A stretch of 64,000 bases of DNA from Bacteroidota bacterium (lineage in GTDB: Bacteria > Bacteroidota > Bacteroidia > Flavobacteriales > Weeksellaceae), in NCBI GenBank assembly GCA_023386965.1, contig JAEWIR010000039.1, positions 14,264 to 78,263 of the forward strand. The letters run 5' to 3'. The notes beneath the pieces were generated by a model that did not search any database, was not told the origin of the DNA, and saw nothing but the letters and a program-made list of their open reading frames with translations. Positions within the stretch are counted from its first letter, which is position 1. Each line of letters starts with the position of its first letter. Shown in pieces: positions 44,501-51,753 of this stretch. The position numbers were made by a program, and so were the translations under genes.

Positions 44501-45490
44501 CCGGTAATATCGGGTATGGAAACAATCACCAAAATACGTGAACTCTTTAAAGAACAGGAAGAGGTTTCGCCTTTGGTCGTACTTCACACTTCTTCTGAGG
44601 AGCATGAAGTGATTAACTCATTCAGAAAGAATGAGAACAGTTTCTGCCTGTTGAAACCCATAAAATCCCGGGACCTTTATCATATTCTGAAGCAGGCTGT
44701 ACAGCAGTCGGACCTCCAGGCCGCTAAAGCTAACACGGAACAGAATGACGTACCGCTGTCGGGTCTCAAAGTACTCCTTGTGGATGACAATCCCGTGAAT
44801 ATGGTCCTCAACAACCGCATGATGCAGTCCCTGGTGCCTGAAGCCGTATTTACTGAGGCTACCGACGGTCAGCAGGCCTTAGACCTTTGCCAAAGTCAGG
44901 AATTTGACCTCATCCTTATGGACGTGCAGATGCCGGTGATGGATGGAATTGAGGCTACCAGGATGATTAGGATATTGCCGGGCCAACAGCCGGTAATAAT
45001 AGGTGTTACAGCCGGAAACGTCGTGGGTGAAAAAGAAAAATGTCTGGATGCGGGTATGGATGATTTCCTAACAAAACCGTTAAGGCAGGCAGAACTTCTG
45101 GACGCACTGAAAACACATATTTACGATAAAGCTGCAGACGGCCAGATTGTGGACGAATCGGATCTCCATCTGGACATGAAACATCTGGAACAGCAAATAG
45201 GCGACGACGAAGAGTTCCGCGCCATGTTTCTTAATCTCGTTATCCAGGAAGCGGAAACATCGGGCCAGGCTCTTACTGCCGCCTGCAGGACAGGAAATGC
45301 AGATGAAGTAAAAAAAATTCTCCATAAGCTTAAGGGAACTGCCGGCACTGCCGGATTGTTCAGTCTGGCAGATGCCGCTGCAAGATGGGAAAATACAGTG
45401 GATCGCAATCCGGACTTCAATTCCCTGGACAGCGAGATCGGGGAGGCAATAACAAAGGGATTGGAAATAATAAAGAGATTGATAAAATAA
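41594..45490 (+). CDS. Soluble hybrid histidine kinase: GAF-PAS(4)-HK-REC-REC-Hpt
   Basis: 1298 residues with no transmembrane segment, so a cytosolic sensor. Order: GAF (about 25-155), four PAS-like units (about 165-650, several with RRIWIRS/EFIWMYHN type motifs), HisKA with phospho-His in NMSHEIRTPLNG near 680, HATPase with N, G1 (DTGIGIP) and G2 (GGTGLGL) boxes, receiver 1 (ILIVDDN; Asp in MDYHMPV near 965), receiver 2 (LLVDDNPVN; Asp in MDVQMPV near 1109) and an Hpt domain with His in HKLKGTAG near 1244. A full phosphorelay in one chain, probably passing phosphate to the receiver-only protein that starts 8 bases later. Signal unknown; GAF suggests a small cytosolic ligand. Confidence 0.92.
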   Translation: MKKFPLPENEEARLNKLAYYDLLNMAKDQDLDVFSEAACLATDCPVSLIGMMEKDAQTIQSCVGLEFQTVDRGNTVCQYTVESGRTLVINDTLSDERTSSNELIIAGGIRFYAGTPLLDDEGFVLGTLCVIDFKPRTITARQVAALEKIGQAVSLQLMAKRKRAHAEHFEQLFSVTNNLICVADNNFILKDVNAAFSRTLELEDDVKGQNFLDILKSHSSVALPEDLELDHNGEYSFRGYLRSSSGESTVIEWLIKSNNSGTEIFCFGRNITQLVQEKKRLERSEKKFRSFFENAIGLMSMHDMEGNILAVNEKGRQMLNYTSEEARKLNLRDLVPEKRWFELNEYLERMKKNHEDSGYMVLHSRDGQEFIWMYHNMVETDEEGVPYVLSTALNVTDKMALEKDLIYTKKILEQTSAAARVGGWEVNLITQKTYWSETTREIHMVPPDYEPDLDSALSFYTEESRERVTTLFNRAVGMGEAYDEELELLLPEGRRIWIRSIGIPEFENGVCRKVFGIIQDIDHAKRTYMELEKKEAMLQSFISDVPVAIAMFDNDLNYLSVSKCWTEEFSMDPKAIMGKNIFQISPNIPEERVQIYMDALAGKSYSNENLTVQVSNKEEPQNYNLQVGPWYLSENLIGGVIVTVQNVTQRVKTTQELKTAKETAILANKAKSEFLANMSHEIRTPLNGVIGFSDLLLRTPLNEMQTQYLNYINESGESLLSIINDILDFSKIESGKLELMIDRTQLYDLVSQVMNVILYQSQKKNLELLLNIEPGLPQIVLMDESRVRQILINLLGNAVKFTDRGEIELKVQQLGKNKDRIKLRFSVRDTGIGIPEHKQQRIFDAFTQEDSSVSKKYGGTGLGLTISNNILKYMGTSLSLRSTLGEGSEFYFDIEVPYEEGKINDEEDIADLGIERILIVDDNENNRMILQHMLAFKGINSRLAANGMEALQILMAGERFDVILMDYHMPVISGMETITKIRELFKEQEEVSPLVVLHTSSEEHEVINSFRKNENSFCLLKPIKSRDLYHILKQAVQQSDLQAAKANTEQNDVPLSGLKVLLVDDNPVNMVLNNRMMQSLVPEAVFTEATDGQQALDLCQSQEFDLILMDVQMPVMDGIEATRMIRILPGQQPVIIGVTAGNVVGEKEKCLDAGMDDFLTKPLRQAELLDALKTHIYDKAADGQIVDESDLHLDMKHLEQQIGDDEEFRAMFLNLVIQEAETSGQALTAACRTGNADEVKKILHKLKGTAGTAGLFSLADAAARWENTVDRNPDFNSLDSEIGEAITKGLEIIKRLIK

Positions 45491-45498
45491 ACCACACT

Positions 45499-45855
45499 AT
45501 GACTGTTTTAATCGCAGAGGATGATGAACTAATCTTAAAGACCATTGAACATAAACTGCAGAAGGAAGGGTACGAGGTGATTCTCACAAGAAACGGGAAG
45601 GAGGCAATTGATACAGTTCTCGAGAGGGACGTAGACCTCGTAATTACTGATATTATGATGCCTTTTGCTTCCGGGGTAGAAATACTTGCAGCCATCAAAT
45701 CCGCCGGAAAGAAAATTCCTGTCATTATGTTATCCAGTATGGGCCAGGAAGATGTGATCCTGAACGCTTTTGGTCTGGGTGCAGCCGATTTCATTGTTAA
45801 ACCTTTCAGCCCTAACGAACTGATGCTAAGGGTGAAGAGATTAGCGGCTTCCTGA
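45499..45855 (+). CDS. Receiver-only response regulator
   Basis: 118 residues from ATG 45499 (MTVLIAEDDE); a longer frame from 45385 overlaps the kinase and is not needed. It is a single REC domain: acidic DD at residues 8-9, phospho-Asp in DLVITDIMMP near 54, Thr/Ser in MLSS, Lys in VKPFS. There is no output domain, so it signals by protein contact (CheY/Spo0F style). It sits between the hybrid kinase and the HEAT-repeat membrane protein, two bases from the latter, so the natural inference is that it controls the HEAT/GT2 pair post-translationally. Confidence 0.9.
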   Translation: MTVLIAEDDELILKTIEHKLQKEGYEVILTRNGKEAIDTVLERDVDLVITDIMMPFASGVEILAAIKSAGKKIPVIMLSSMGQEDVILNAFGLGAADFIVKPFSPNELMLRVKRLAAS

Positions 45856-45857
45856 TT

Positions 45858-46919
45858 ATGTTGCTTAGTATTTCCCTCCATTTCCTTGTAATAGTACTCA
45901 TTAGCCTGCTTGCTGTTGTACTGCTGCTTATTTTTGCCGTACTTATTTATGGTTTAGTGCGGTACCGGAAGCAGGTAAGCATTGAATCGTGGTCTGCAGA
46001 AATTGATGCAGAAATTGCGGAAGCGATTGTGAATGGTGGAGAGGTCCCCGGACGAATCTATAATTCCGCTTTAGCACAACAGCGTGGTTACCGCAGGCTG
46101 ATGCTGGAAAAATTAATCAGCGCCGAAAAGAAGTTCTCCGGAGGTGCAGGCCTCATCATACGGTCGCTTTTTAATGACTATGGTCTGGAAAAGGAAAGTA
46201 TAGGCAAACTGGGGCAAAAGCGTACCCATCTTATTGCCGGTGGGATACTGGAGCTTACCGCTATGAGAGTAGAAAAGGCGTTGCCGGCAATCTCCCGGCT
46301 ACTGCATCACCCGTCGCCTCAGGTATATCAGGAGGCGCAATATTCTGTAGTGACTTTCAATGGTTTTGAAGGTCTGCATTTTCTGAATGATGCTCAGGGA
46401 ATACTTTCGGAATGGCAGCAGTTGCGGCTGCTCAATTCCATACCTGCGGTCCCGCCGGATTCTGAAGACATGCTTCGCAAGTGGCTGCATAGTATGAATC
46501 CGTCTGTTACTGTGTTTGTCCTGCGAATCATCCGCAAATATCAGCAGCTAAATATGTATGCCGATGTTTTAGCCCTCTTCAGTCATCCAAACACACAAAT
46601 CCGGCTTCAGGCAGTGCAAACCCTACAGACACTTGAAAACGCGGAAACACTGTCGGATTATATTTTATCTTACGAAACGCAGCCTGATGAGGTAAAGGCC
46701 GAGATTGTAAACTCTGTTTGCAAAATGTCTGACCTCCGCGCAGCTGACTTTTTCAGGCAGAAACTGTTGGGTAATGACTTCGTAGCAGTCAGGATTGGTG
46801 CCGCAAAGGGGCTCTACGGACTGGGTTTATCCGGCGAATTGCTGTCCTTAGCTTCACAGTCCGGTGCTCCGGCGGAATTGGTTTCAATTATTAAACACGT
46901 CTTACAGGAAAAAATATGA
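45858..46919 (+). CDS. Membrane-anchored HEAT-repeat protein
   Basis: 353 residues. Residues 3-33 form a long hydrophobic N-terminal anchor (LHFLVIVLISLLAVVLLLIFAVLIYG), leaving a cytosolic helical domain. From about residue 135 there are tandem two-helix units typical of HEAT/Armadillo repeats (AISRLLHHPSPQVYQEAQYSV; VLALFSHPNTQIRLQAVQTL; FVAVRIGAAKGLYGL). HEAT arrays are protein-binding scaffolds. The stop overlaps the start of the GT2-sulfatase fusion by four bases (ATGA), indicating tight translational coupling. Likely a scaffold or regulator between the receiver protein and the synthase; this is inference. Confidence 0.82.
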   Translation: MLLSISLHFLVIVLISLLAVVLLLIFAVLIYGLVRYRKQVSIESWSAEIDAEIAEAIVNGGEVPGRIYNSALAQQRGYRRLMLEKLISAEKKFSGGAGLIIRSLFNDYGLEKESIGKLGQKRTHLIAGGILELTAMRVEKALPAISRLLHHPSPQVYQEAQYSVVTFNGFEGLHFLNDAQGILSEWQQLRLLNSIPAVPPDSEDMLRKWLHSMNPSVTVFVLRIIRKYQQLNMYADVLALFSHPNTQIRLQAVQTLQTLENAETLSDYILSYETQPDEVKAEIVNSVCKMSDLRAADFFRQKLLGNDFVAVRIGAAKGLYGLGLSGELLSLASQSGAPAELVSIIKHVLQEKI

Positions 46920-49900
46920 CAGAGTTTTCCCACATTGTTTATGAGGTTGTAATATGGTTTTTCCTGCTTTATGCATGCGGCGTTTTGCTGGTGTACAGCT
47001 GGATGGGTATTTATGCTTTGGGAGCCATCCTGCGCTATAAGAGGGAGAACACATTTACAGACTACAATATCATTGCGTCCAATCCCAATGCCCCGGTCTT
47101 CAGTCTTATTGCTCCTGCCTACAATGAGGGTATGACTATTGTGGAAAATGTTCGTTCCCTGCTGTCGCTGTATTACCATAATCTGGAGATCATCATCGTT
47201 AATGACGGCAGTAAGGATGATTCCATTCAGAAACTTATCGACGCATATGAACTCGAGTCGGTAGCTTTTTTCGTTCAGGGAAATATACCTACGGCTGAGG
47301 TACGCGGAATCTATAAAAGTAAAAACCCCGCTTTCCATAAACTTATAGTGGTCGATAAAGCGAACGGAGGTAAGGCTGATGCGCTTAATGTGGGTGTAAA
47401 CATTTCCAGCGGAGATTACCTGGTCTGTATTGATGTAGACTGTATCCTGGAGCAGGATGCAATACTTAAACTGGCGAAACCTTTTCTTCAGCAAACCGAT
47501 AAGAAACTCATCGCCTGCGGCGGCGTAATTCGCCTGGCCAATAACTGCCGGATTGAGAACGGTAAAGTGGTGGAAGTCAATCTGCCGCGGACCCTGCTTG
47601 GCAAAACGCAGGTTTTGGAGTATATCCGTGCTTTCGTGCTCGGACGTATGGCCTGGTCCCGGGCTTCCGGACTTATTCTGATCTCGGGTGCCTTTGGTGT
47701 TTTCGACAGGAAAATTGTTCTTGCTTGTGGAGGATATGATAAAAACACTGTGGGCGAAGATATGGAACTGGTGGTGCGCATGCGTCAGTATATGGAGGAG
47801 CGCAATGAACCTTATGAGGTGATTACCATCCCAGACCCGCTATGCTGGACCGAAGCACCAGAATCCAAAGAAATTCTTGTAAAACAGCGAAACCGATGGA
47901 TGCGCGGGACTATGGAGACGCTTTGGAAGCACCGCCGGATGATGTTCAATCCCAAATACGGCAAATTAGGCACGGTAAGCCTTCCGTATTGGTTCAGTTT
48001 TGAATTTTTAGGGCCAATCATTGAATTTGCCGGATATTTCTTCTTCATTCTGTTCTTTATCCTCGGCATTATCAACTGGGCATTCTTTCTGATCCTTTGT
48101 GCTCTCGTTATATCAGCCGGATTCCTGTATTCATTCTATGCCATTCTGGTCGATCTGGTAAGCCGTCAGGTCTACACCAAGCGAAAGGATTTTCTTTCCT
48201 TAATAGGGACCGCTCTTATGGAGCCATTCTATTTTCATCCCATGGTTGTGAAGGCGGGGGTTAAAGGTTTTATCGATTATTTTAAAAAATCACACTCATG
48301 GGGCGAAATGACCAGGCAGGGTTTCAGTCAGGAAACAAAAAACCTTCCGTGGGGAAAAAGGATGCTGGCAATCCTGAAATTTGGACTACGGTCCTGGGGG
48401 GTAACTGCTGCTGTGTTTGTACTCATGTTTTTAATTTCAGTGGCTGCCGAATGGGCTTGGTACCGGTATGCAGTAGAAAGTTTTGAAACAGATCTTATCG
48501 TACTCAGTCTTCTATTGGATAATACGCTGTTCCTTTTCAAAATCTTGTTTGGTATCGGTATTATTTATTTGCTGTTAAATTTTGTAAAAACCGGATGGGC
48601 CCGAAATCTCGCGCTGATTCTTTTCAGTGCCATGATTCTTTTCCAGTTCATACTGTTTATTTATTTTTCGGAATCCGGCAATATGCTTGGTGCCGATGTA
48701 CAGTATTACACCAAGGCTGAAATGAAGCAAACGTTAGATGCCAGTGGAATGCTCACCGTGAAAAATATGGCGCTGATGCTAATTCTTACTGTAATTGCGG
48801 TAATCCCTTTTTATTTAGCAGGCAGAACTGCTTTTAAATCGCCGCTTGCAGGTATTGTAATTTTGGCCGTAGGACTTGTTTCATTCTTCATCCCAAGACA
48901 TCTTATAGTTACGGATGATATTAACGAATTCGGACAAGCCGCCGCGAAGAGTAAATGGGAATATTTCTTCAGTTCAAACATGAACAATGTGCTTAATCGT
49001 CCTGAAATTTCAGAACTCTTAGGCAATGCAGGTAAGTTTAATTTGCATTCAGAAATGCTGGATGAAAATTATCCGTTCTGGAAAAAAGAAGATACACAGG
49101 ATTTCCTGGGACCTCTGCTAAATAAGTCAGAAAAAGTTCCAAATCTCGTTCTTATTGTAATGGAGGGGTTTGGACATGCATATACCTCGCCGGAAGGTTA
49201 TATTGGTAATTTTGCACCTTTTCTACACAAGTTGTCTTCAAAAGGACTTTCCTGGGAAAACGCCCTCAGTTCTTCCGGCCGTACATTTGCGGCTTTGCCC
49301 ACGCTCACGGGATCACTTCCTTTCGCGCAGAACGGTTTTCTGGAACTCGAAAAAATACCGCCGCACTTTAACCTTTATAATGTATTGCAACGGAACGGTT
49401 TCAGTACAGGGTTTTATTATGGGGGTAACGGTCATTTTGACAAGATGGACCAGTTCCTAAAATACAGCGAAGTAGATCATCTTATTGATGAAAACTCCTT
49501 TGGTCGGGGATATTCAAAACTGCCATCAAAAAATGGGCAAAGCTGGGGGTACGAGGATCAGGCCGTATTTTCTAAAATGCTTCACGTTCAGGAAGAACAA
49601 AACCGTCCCTATTTTAATACGCTATTTACCCTTTCAACACACAGTCCTTTCCTCATTAACAAGGCGGGCTATTATGAAAAGCAATTCGTCAGGATATTGA
49701 ATTCCGGAAAATTGAATCCGCAGCAAAAACAACTTGCGACTGAGCATAAAAAACAGTTAACCGCAATGCTGAATGCAGACGATGCATTGAAAGGTTTTTT
49801 TGAACAGTACCAGAAACGTGCAGATTTTGCAAACACCATTTTTGTAATTACCGGAGACCACAGTATGCCGGAGATTATGCTGCAGTCCAAAATTGACCGG

Positions 49901-50329
49901 TTCCGGGTGCCGCTGGTTATCTATTCAGATATGGTTAAACAACCCAAACGCTTTAACTCCATGGTCAGCCATTTTGATGTGGCCCCCACGCTTCTGGCTT
50001 ATTACCGGAATAATTATAATCTGAACACGCCTAAAACGGTAGCCTGGATTGGTGATGGTCTGAAAGGCTCCACAAACAAGGCAGGAAGCGGCATTCCGAT
50101 CATGAAAAGCAAAGACCAGCTCCAAAATTTCGTTTTCGCAAACTACCACCTGCAGGACAAGCAGGTTTTTCGACTGACAGATATGCAGGAGGACCCGGTA
50201 ACTGATTCAAAAGAGCGTAAAAAAGTACTGAGTTACTTTAATAATTTCCGGGCGATGAACAACAGCTTCACCTCATCAAACGCACTGGTGCCGGACAGCA
50301 CAGTGGTGAATTTCTTCCGAAGCCGTTAA
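46916..50329 (+). CDS. Processive GT2 glycosyltransferase fused to LtaS-type sulfatase-fold domain
   Basis: 1137 residues in one uninterrupted frame. The N-terminal half is a membrane-embedded family 2 synthase of the PgaC/IcaA/BcsA kind: TM near residues 8-40, NDGSKDD (about 96), GGKADALNVG, DVD metal site (about 172), VGEDMEL (about 280) and QRNRWMRG (about 323), then several membrane helices. More helices (about 480-680) resemble the LtaS membrane part. The C-terminal 390 residues carry the LtaS/alkaline-phosphatase fold: VLIVMEGFG metal Glu, SSGRTFAALPTLTGSLP with the likely nucleophile Thr, THSPF, and ITGDHSMPE near 980. So it could polymerise a sugar chain and add or remove phosphoglycerol- or phosphoethanolamine-like groups. 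Substrates are unknown. Confidence 0.88.
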   Translation: MTEFSHIVYEVVIWFFLLYACGVLLVYSWMGIYALGAILRYKRENTFTDYNIIASNPNAPVFSLIAPAYNEGMTIVENVRSLLSLYYHNLEIIIVNDGSKDDSIQKLIDAYELESVAFFVQGNIPTAEVRGIYKSKNPAFHKLIVVDKANGGKADALNVGVNISSGDYLVCIDVDCILEQDAILKLAKPFLQQTDKKLIACGGVIRLANNCRIENGKVVEVNLPRTLLGKTQVLEYIRAFVLGRMAWSRASGLILISGAFGVFDRKIVLACGGYDKNTVGEDMELVVRMRQYMEERNEPYEVITIPDPLCWTEAPESKEILVKQRNRWMRGTMETLWKHRRMMFNPKYGKLGTVSLPYWFSFEFLGPIIEFAGYFFFILFFILGIINWAFFLILCALVISAGFLYSFYAILVDLVSRQVYTKRKDFLSLIGTALMEPFYFHPMVVKAGVKGFIDYFKKSHSWGEMTRQGFSQETKNLPWGKRMLAILKFGLRSWGVTAAVFVLMFLISVAAEWAWYRYAVESFETDLIVLSLLLDNTLFLFKILFGIGIIYLLLNFVKTGWARNLALILFSAMILFQFILFIYFSESGNMLGADVQYYTKAEMKQTLDASGMLTVKNMALMLILTVIAVIPFYLAGRTAFKSPLAGIVILAVGLVSFFIPRHLIVTDDINEFGQAAAKSKWEYFFSSNMNNVLNRPEISELLGNAGKFNLHSEMLDENYPFWKKEDTQDFLGPLLNKSEKVPNLVLIVMEGFGHAYTSPEGYIGNFAPFLHKLSSKGLSWENALSSSGRTFAALPTLTGSLPFAQNGFLELEKIPPHFNLYNVLQRNGFSTGFYYGGNGHFDKMDQFLKYSEVDHLIDENSFGRGYSKLPSKNGQSWGYEDQAVFSKMLHVQEEQNRPYFNTLFTLSTHSPFLINKAGYYEKQFVRILNSGKLNPQQKQLATEHKKQLTAMLNADDALKGFFEQYQKRADFANTIFVITGDHSMPEIMLQSKIDRFRVPLVIYSDMVKQPKRFNSMVSHFDVAPTLLAYYRNNYNLNTPKTVAWIGDGLKGSTNKAGSGIPIMKSKDQLQNFVFANYHLQDKQVFRLTDMQEDPVTDSKERKKVLSYFNNFRAMNNSFTSSNALVPDSTVVNFFRSR

Positions 50330-50365
50330 AGGATCAGGGAGTAAAGAGAATTCAGCAGTAAAAAT

Positions 50366-51634
50366 CTAAAACCGTTTCGTATAAGCCAAAGTGACATCTA
50401 CCTGATTCCCGCGTGTATTGGGTCTGTACTCCTGATTGAAATACATAGCGCCTAAGGAAAACAGGTTCGTTTTTTTAACCGAAAAATTATATTCTGCGCC
50501 AATTTTATAGGTTTTAAGTTTATAGCTTTCGTTTTCCAGCAGGTTACTGCGGTTATCGTCCGGACTGATTCCTGTTCCTGCCTGGAAAGAGATATAATCG
50601 GCTGCACCTTTGGTATAGTAACGAACAGTACCGGTGTAGGAGTGAGAAATATTACTGTCGCCCGGTGTGATATACGTTCTCAGGTTGAACCAGAAATTCT
50701 TGTAATATTTACCCACCGCTGCGGTATAAAGCCAGATATAATCGGAAAAATAAAGCTGGCGGTAACCTAATTCAGCTTCAAAACTTTTTGGGAGATTGGC
50801 GATCAATGACACTCCTGTTCTGTATTTCGGGAAGATCCCGACATCACCGGAGTATCCTGCACCCAAATAGAGGTAAAACATATCTGAAAGCTTTGGATAT
50901 GCTTCAAGTTCTGCCTGCGTACCTGTTTCGCCAAATTTATTGGCAATATTTCCTTTCAGGATCACCGATCCTATTGGTGTTACACGCTTGTAACTTATTC
51001 CCACGGTGTGCCAATCCTGGGCGAACTGTTTGTCGAAGTGTGTATAGCCGTACGTCATTCCGACAGCGTTTTTGGAGGTAAGGTCGTTAATCCTTACCAG
51101 TAGTTCCCGGGCCTCGGTATTTTCAGGGTTAATCTGCAGAACTCTGTTGGCAGCTTCTTCAGCTTCAAGATATTGATCCGAGCTGTTTTGAACCTTTGCT
51201 TTCAGAAGCCATAAAGCCTCCGAATCCCTATTTTGAGTGGTTCCCTTGTCCAGAATCTCCAGCGCCTTTGTGTTGTCATCATTCCAGTATTCCAAAGAGG
51301 CATAAGCCAGGTAGAAATCGGCATCTGTTATTTGTTTTTTATCCAGTTCAGTAAACACTTTGCGCGCTTCAGCCGGGTTGTCATTCCATGTATACAGTCG
51401 GCCAAGGAAAACAGCGATATCTGTATAGTCGGGCGATATTTCCAGTGCCTGCTCAGCAAGCGCAATAGCTTTCGGATAATCTTTATTTTCAAATGCGGTT
51501 GTGCGTGCCTGCGTGAATAGTCCGTCCGAACTGACCTCCTGCTGTGCAAATATGCTTAAAGGTAACAGGAAGAATGCAGCTGCGGCAACTGTTTTTGCAG
51601 GAGAAGAAACGAAGGAAATATGATCTGAATTCAT
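50366..51634 (-). CDS. TPR plus YaiO-family outer-membrane beta-barrel protein
   Basis: 422 residues. Start ATG 51634; a GTG at 51652 overlaps a TATATTTG -7-type box on the minus strand (51659-51652) and is rejected. Signal peptide ends at SIFAQ-Q. Residues about 35-175 are three or four TPR units (DYPKAIALAEQALEISPDY; ALEILDKGTTQNRDSEALWLL; AEEAANRVLQINPEN). The rest is a YaiO-like barrel with alternating aromatic strands and a terminal Phe (LAYTKRF), typical of BAM substrates. TPR-then-barrel is the plan of PgaA and AlgK/AlgE, exporters of synthase-dependent polysaccharides. It converges on the GT2 fusion gene and is divergent from DUF4838. Confidence 0.87.
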   Translation of the reverse strand: MNSDHISFVSSPAKTVAAAAFFLLPLSIFAQQEVSSDGLFTQARTTAFENKDYPKAIALAEQALEISPDYTDIAVFLGRLYTWNDNPAEARKVFTELDKKQITDADFYLAYASLEYWNDDNTKALEILDKGTTQNRDSEALWLLKAKVQNSSDQYLEAEEAANRVLQINPENTEARELLVRINDLTSKNAVGMTYGYTHFDKQFAQDWHTVGISYKRVTPIGSVILKGNIANKFGETGTQAELEAYPKLSDMFYLYLGAGYSGDVGIFPKYRTGVSLIANLPKSFEAELGYRQLYFSDYIWLYTAAVGKYYKNFWFNLRTYITPGDSNISHSYTGTVRYYTKGAADYISFQAGTGISPDDNRSNLLENESYKLKTYKIGAEYNFSVKKTNLFSLGAMYFNQEYRPNTRGNQVDVTLAYTKRF

Positions 51635-51753
51635 GAAGATGTTTTGCGGCACAAATATAAAGAACTTTTAGGTTAATAAAGTCTTTGGTGTGCCATAACG
51701 ATATTCACGTCCGGTACGGTTTATAATATTACTTTTGCTACTTAGCAAATTAA

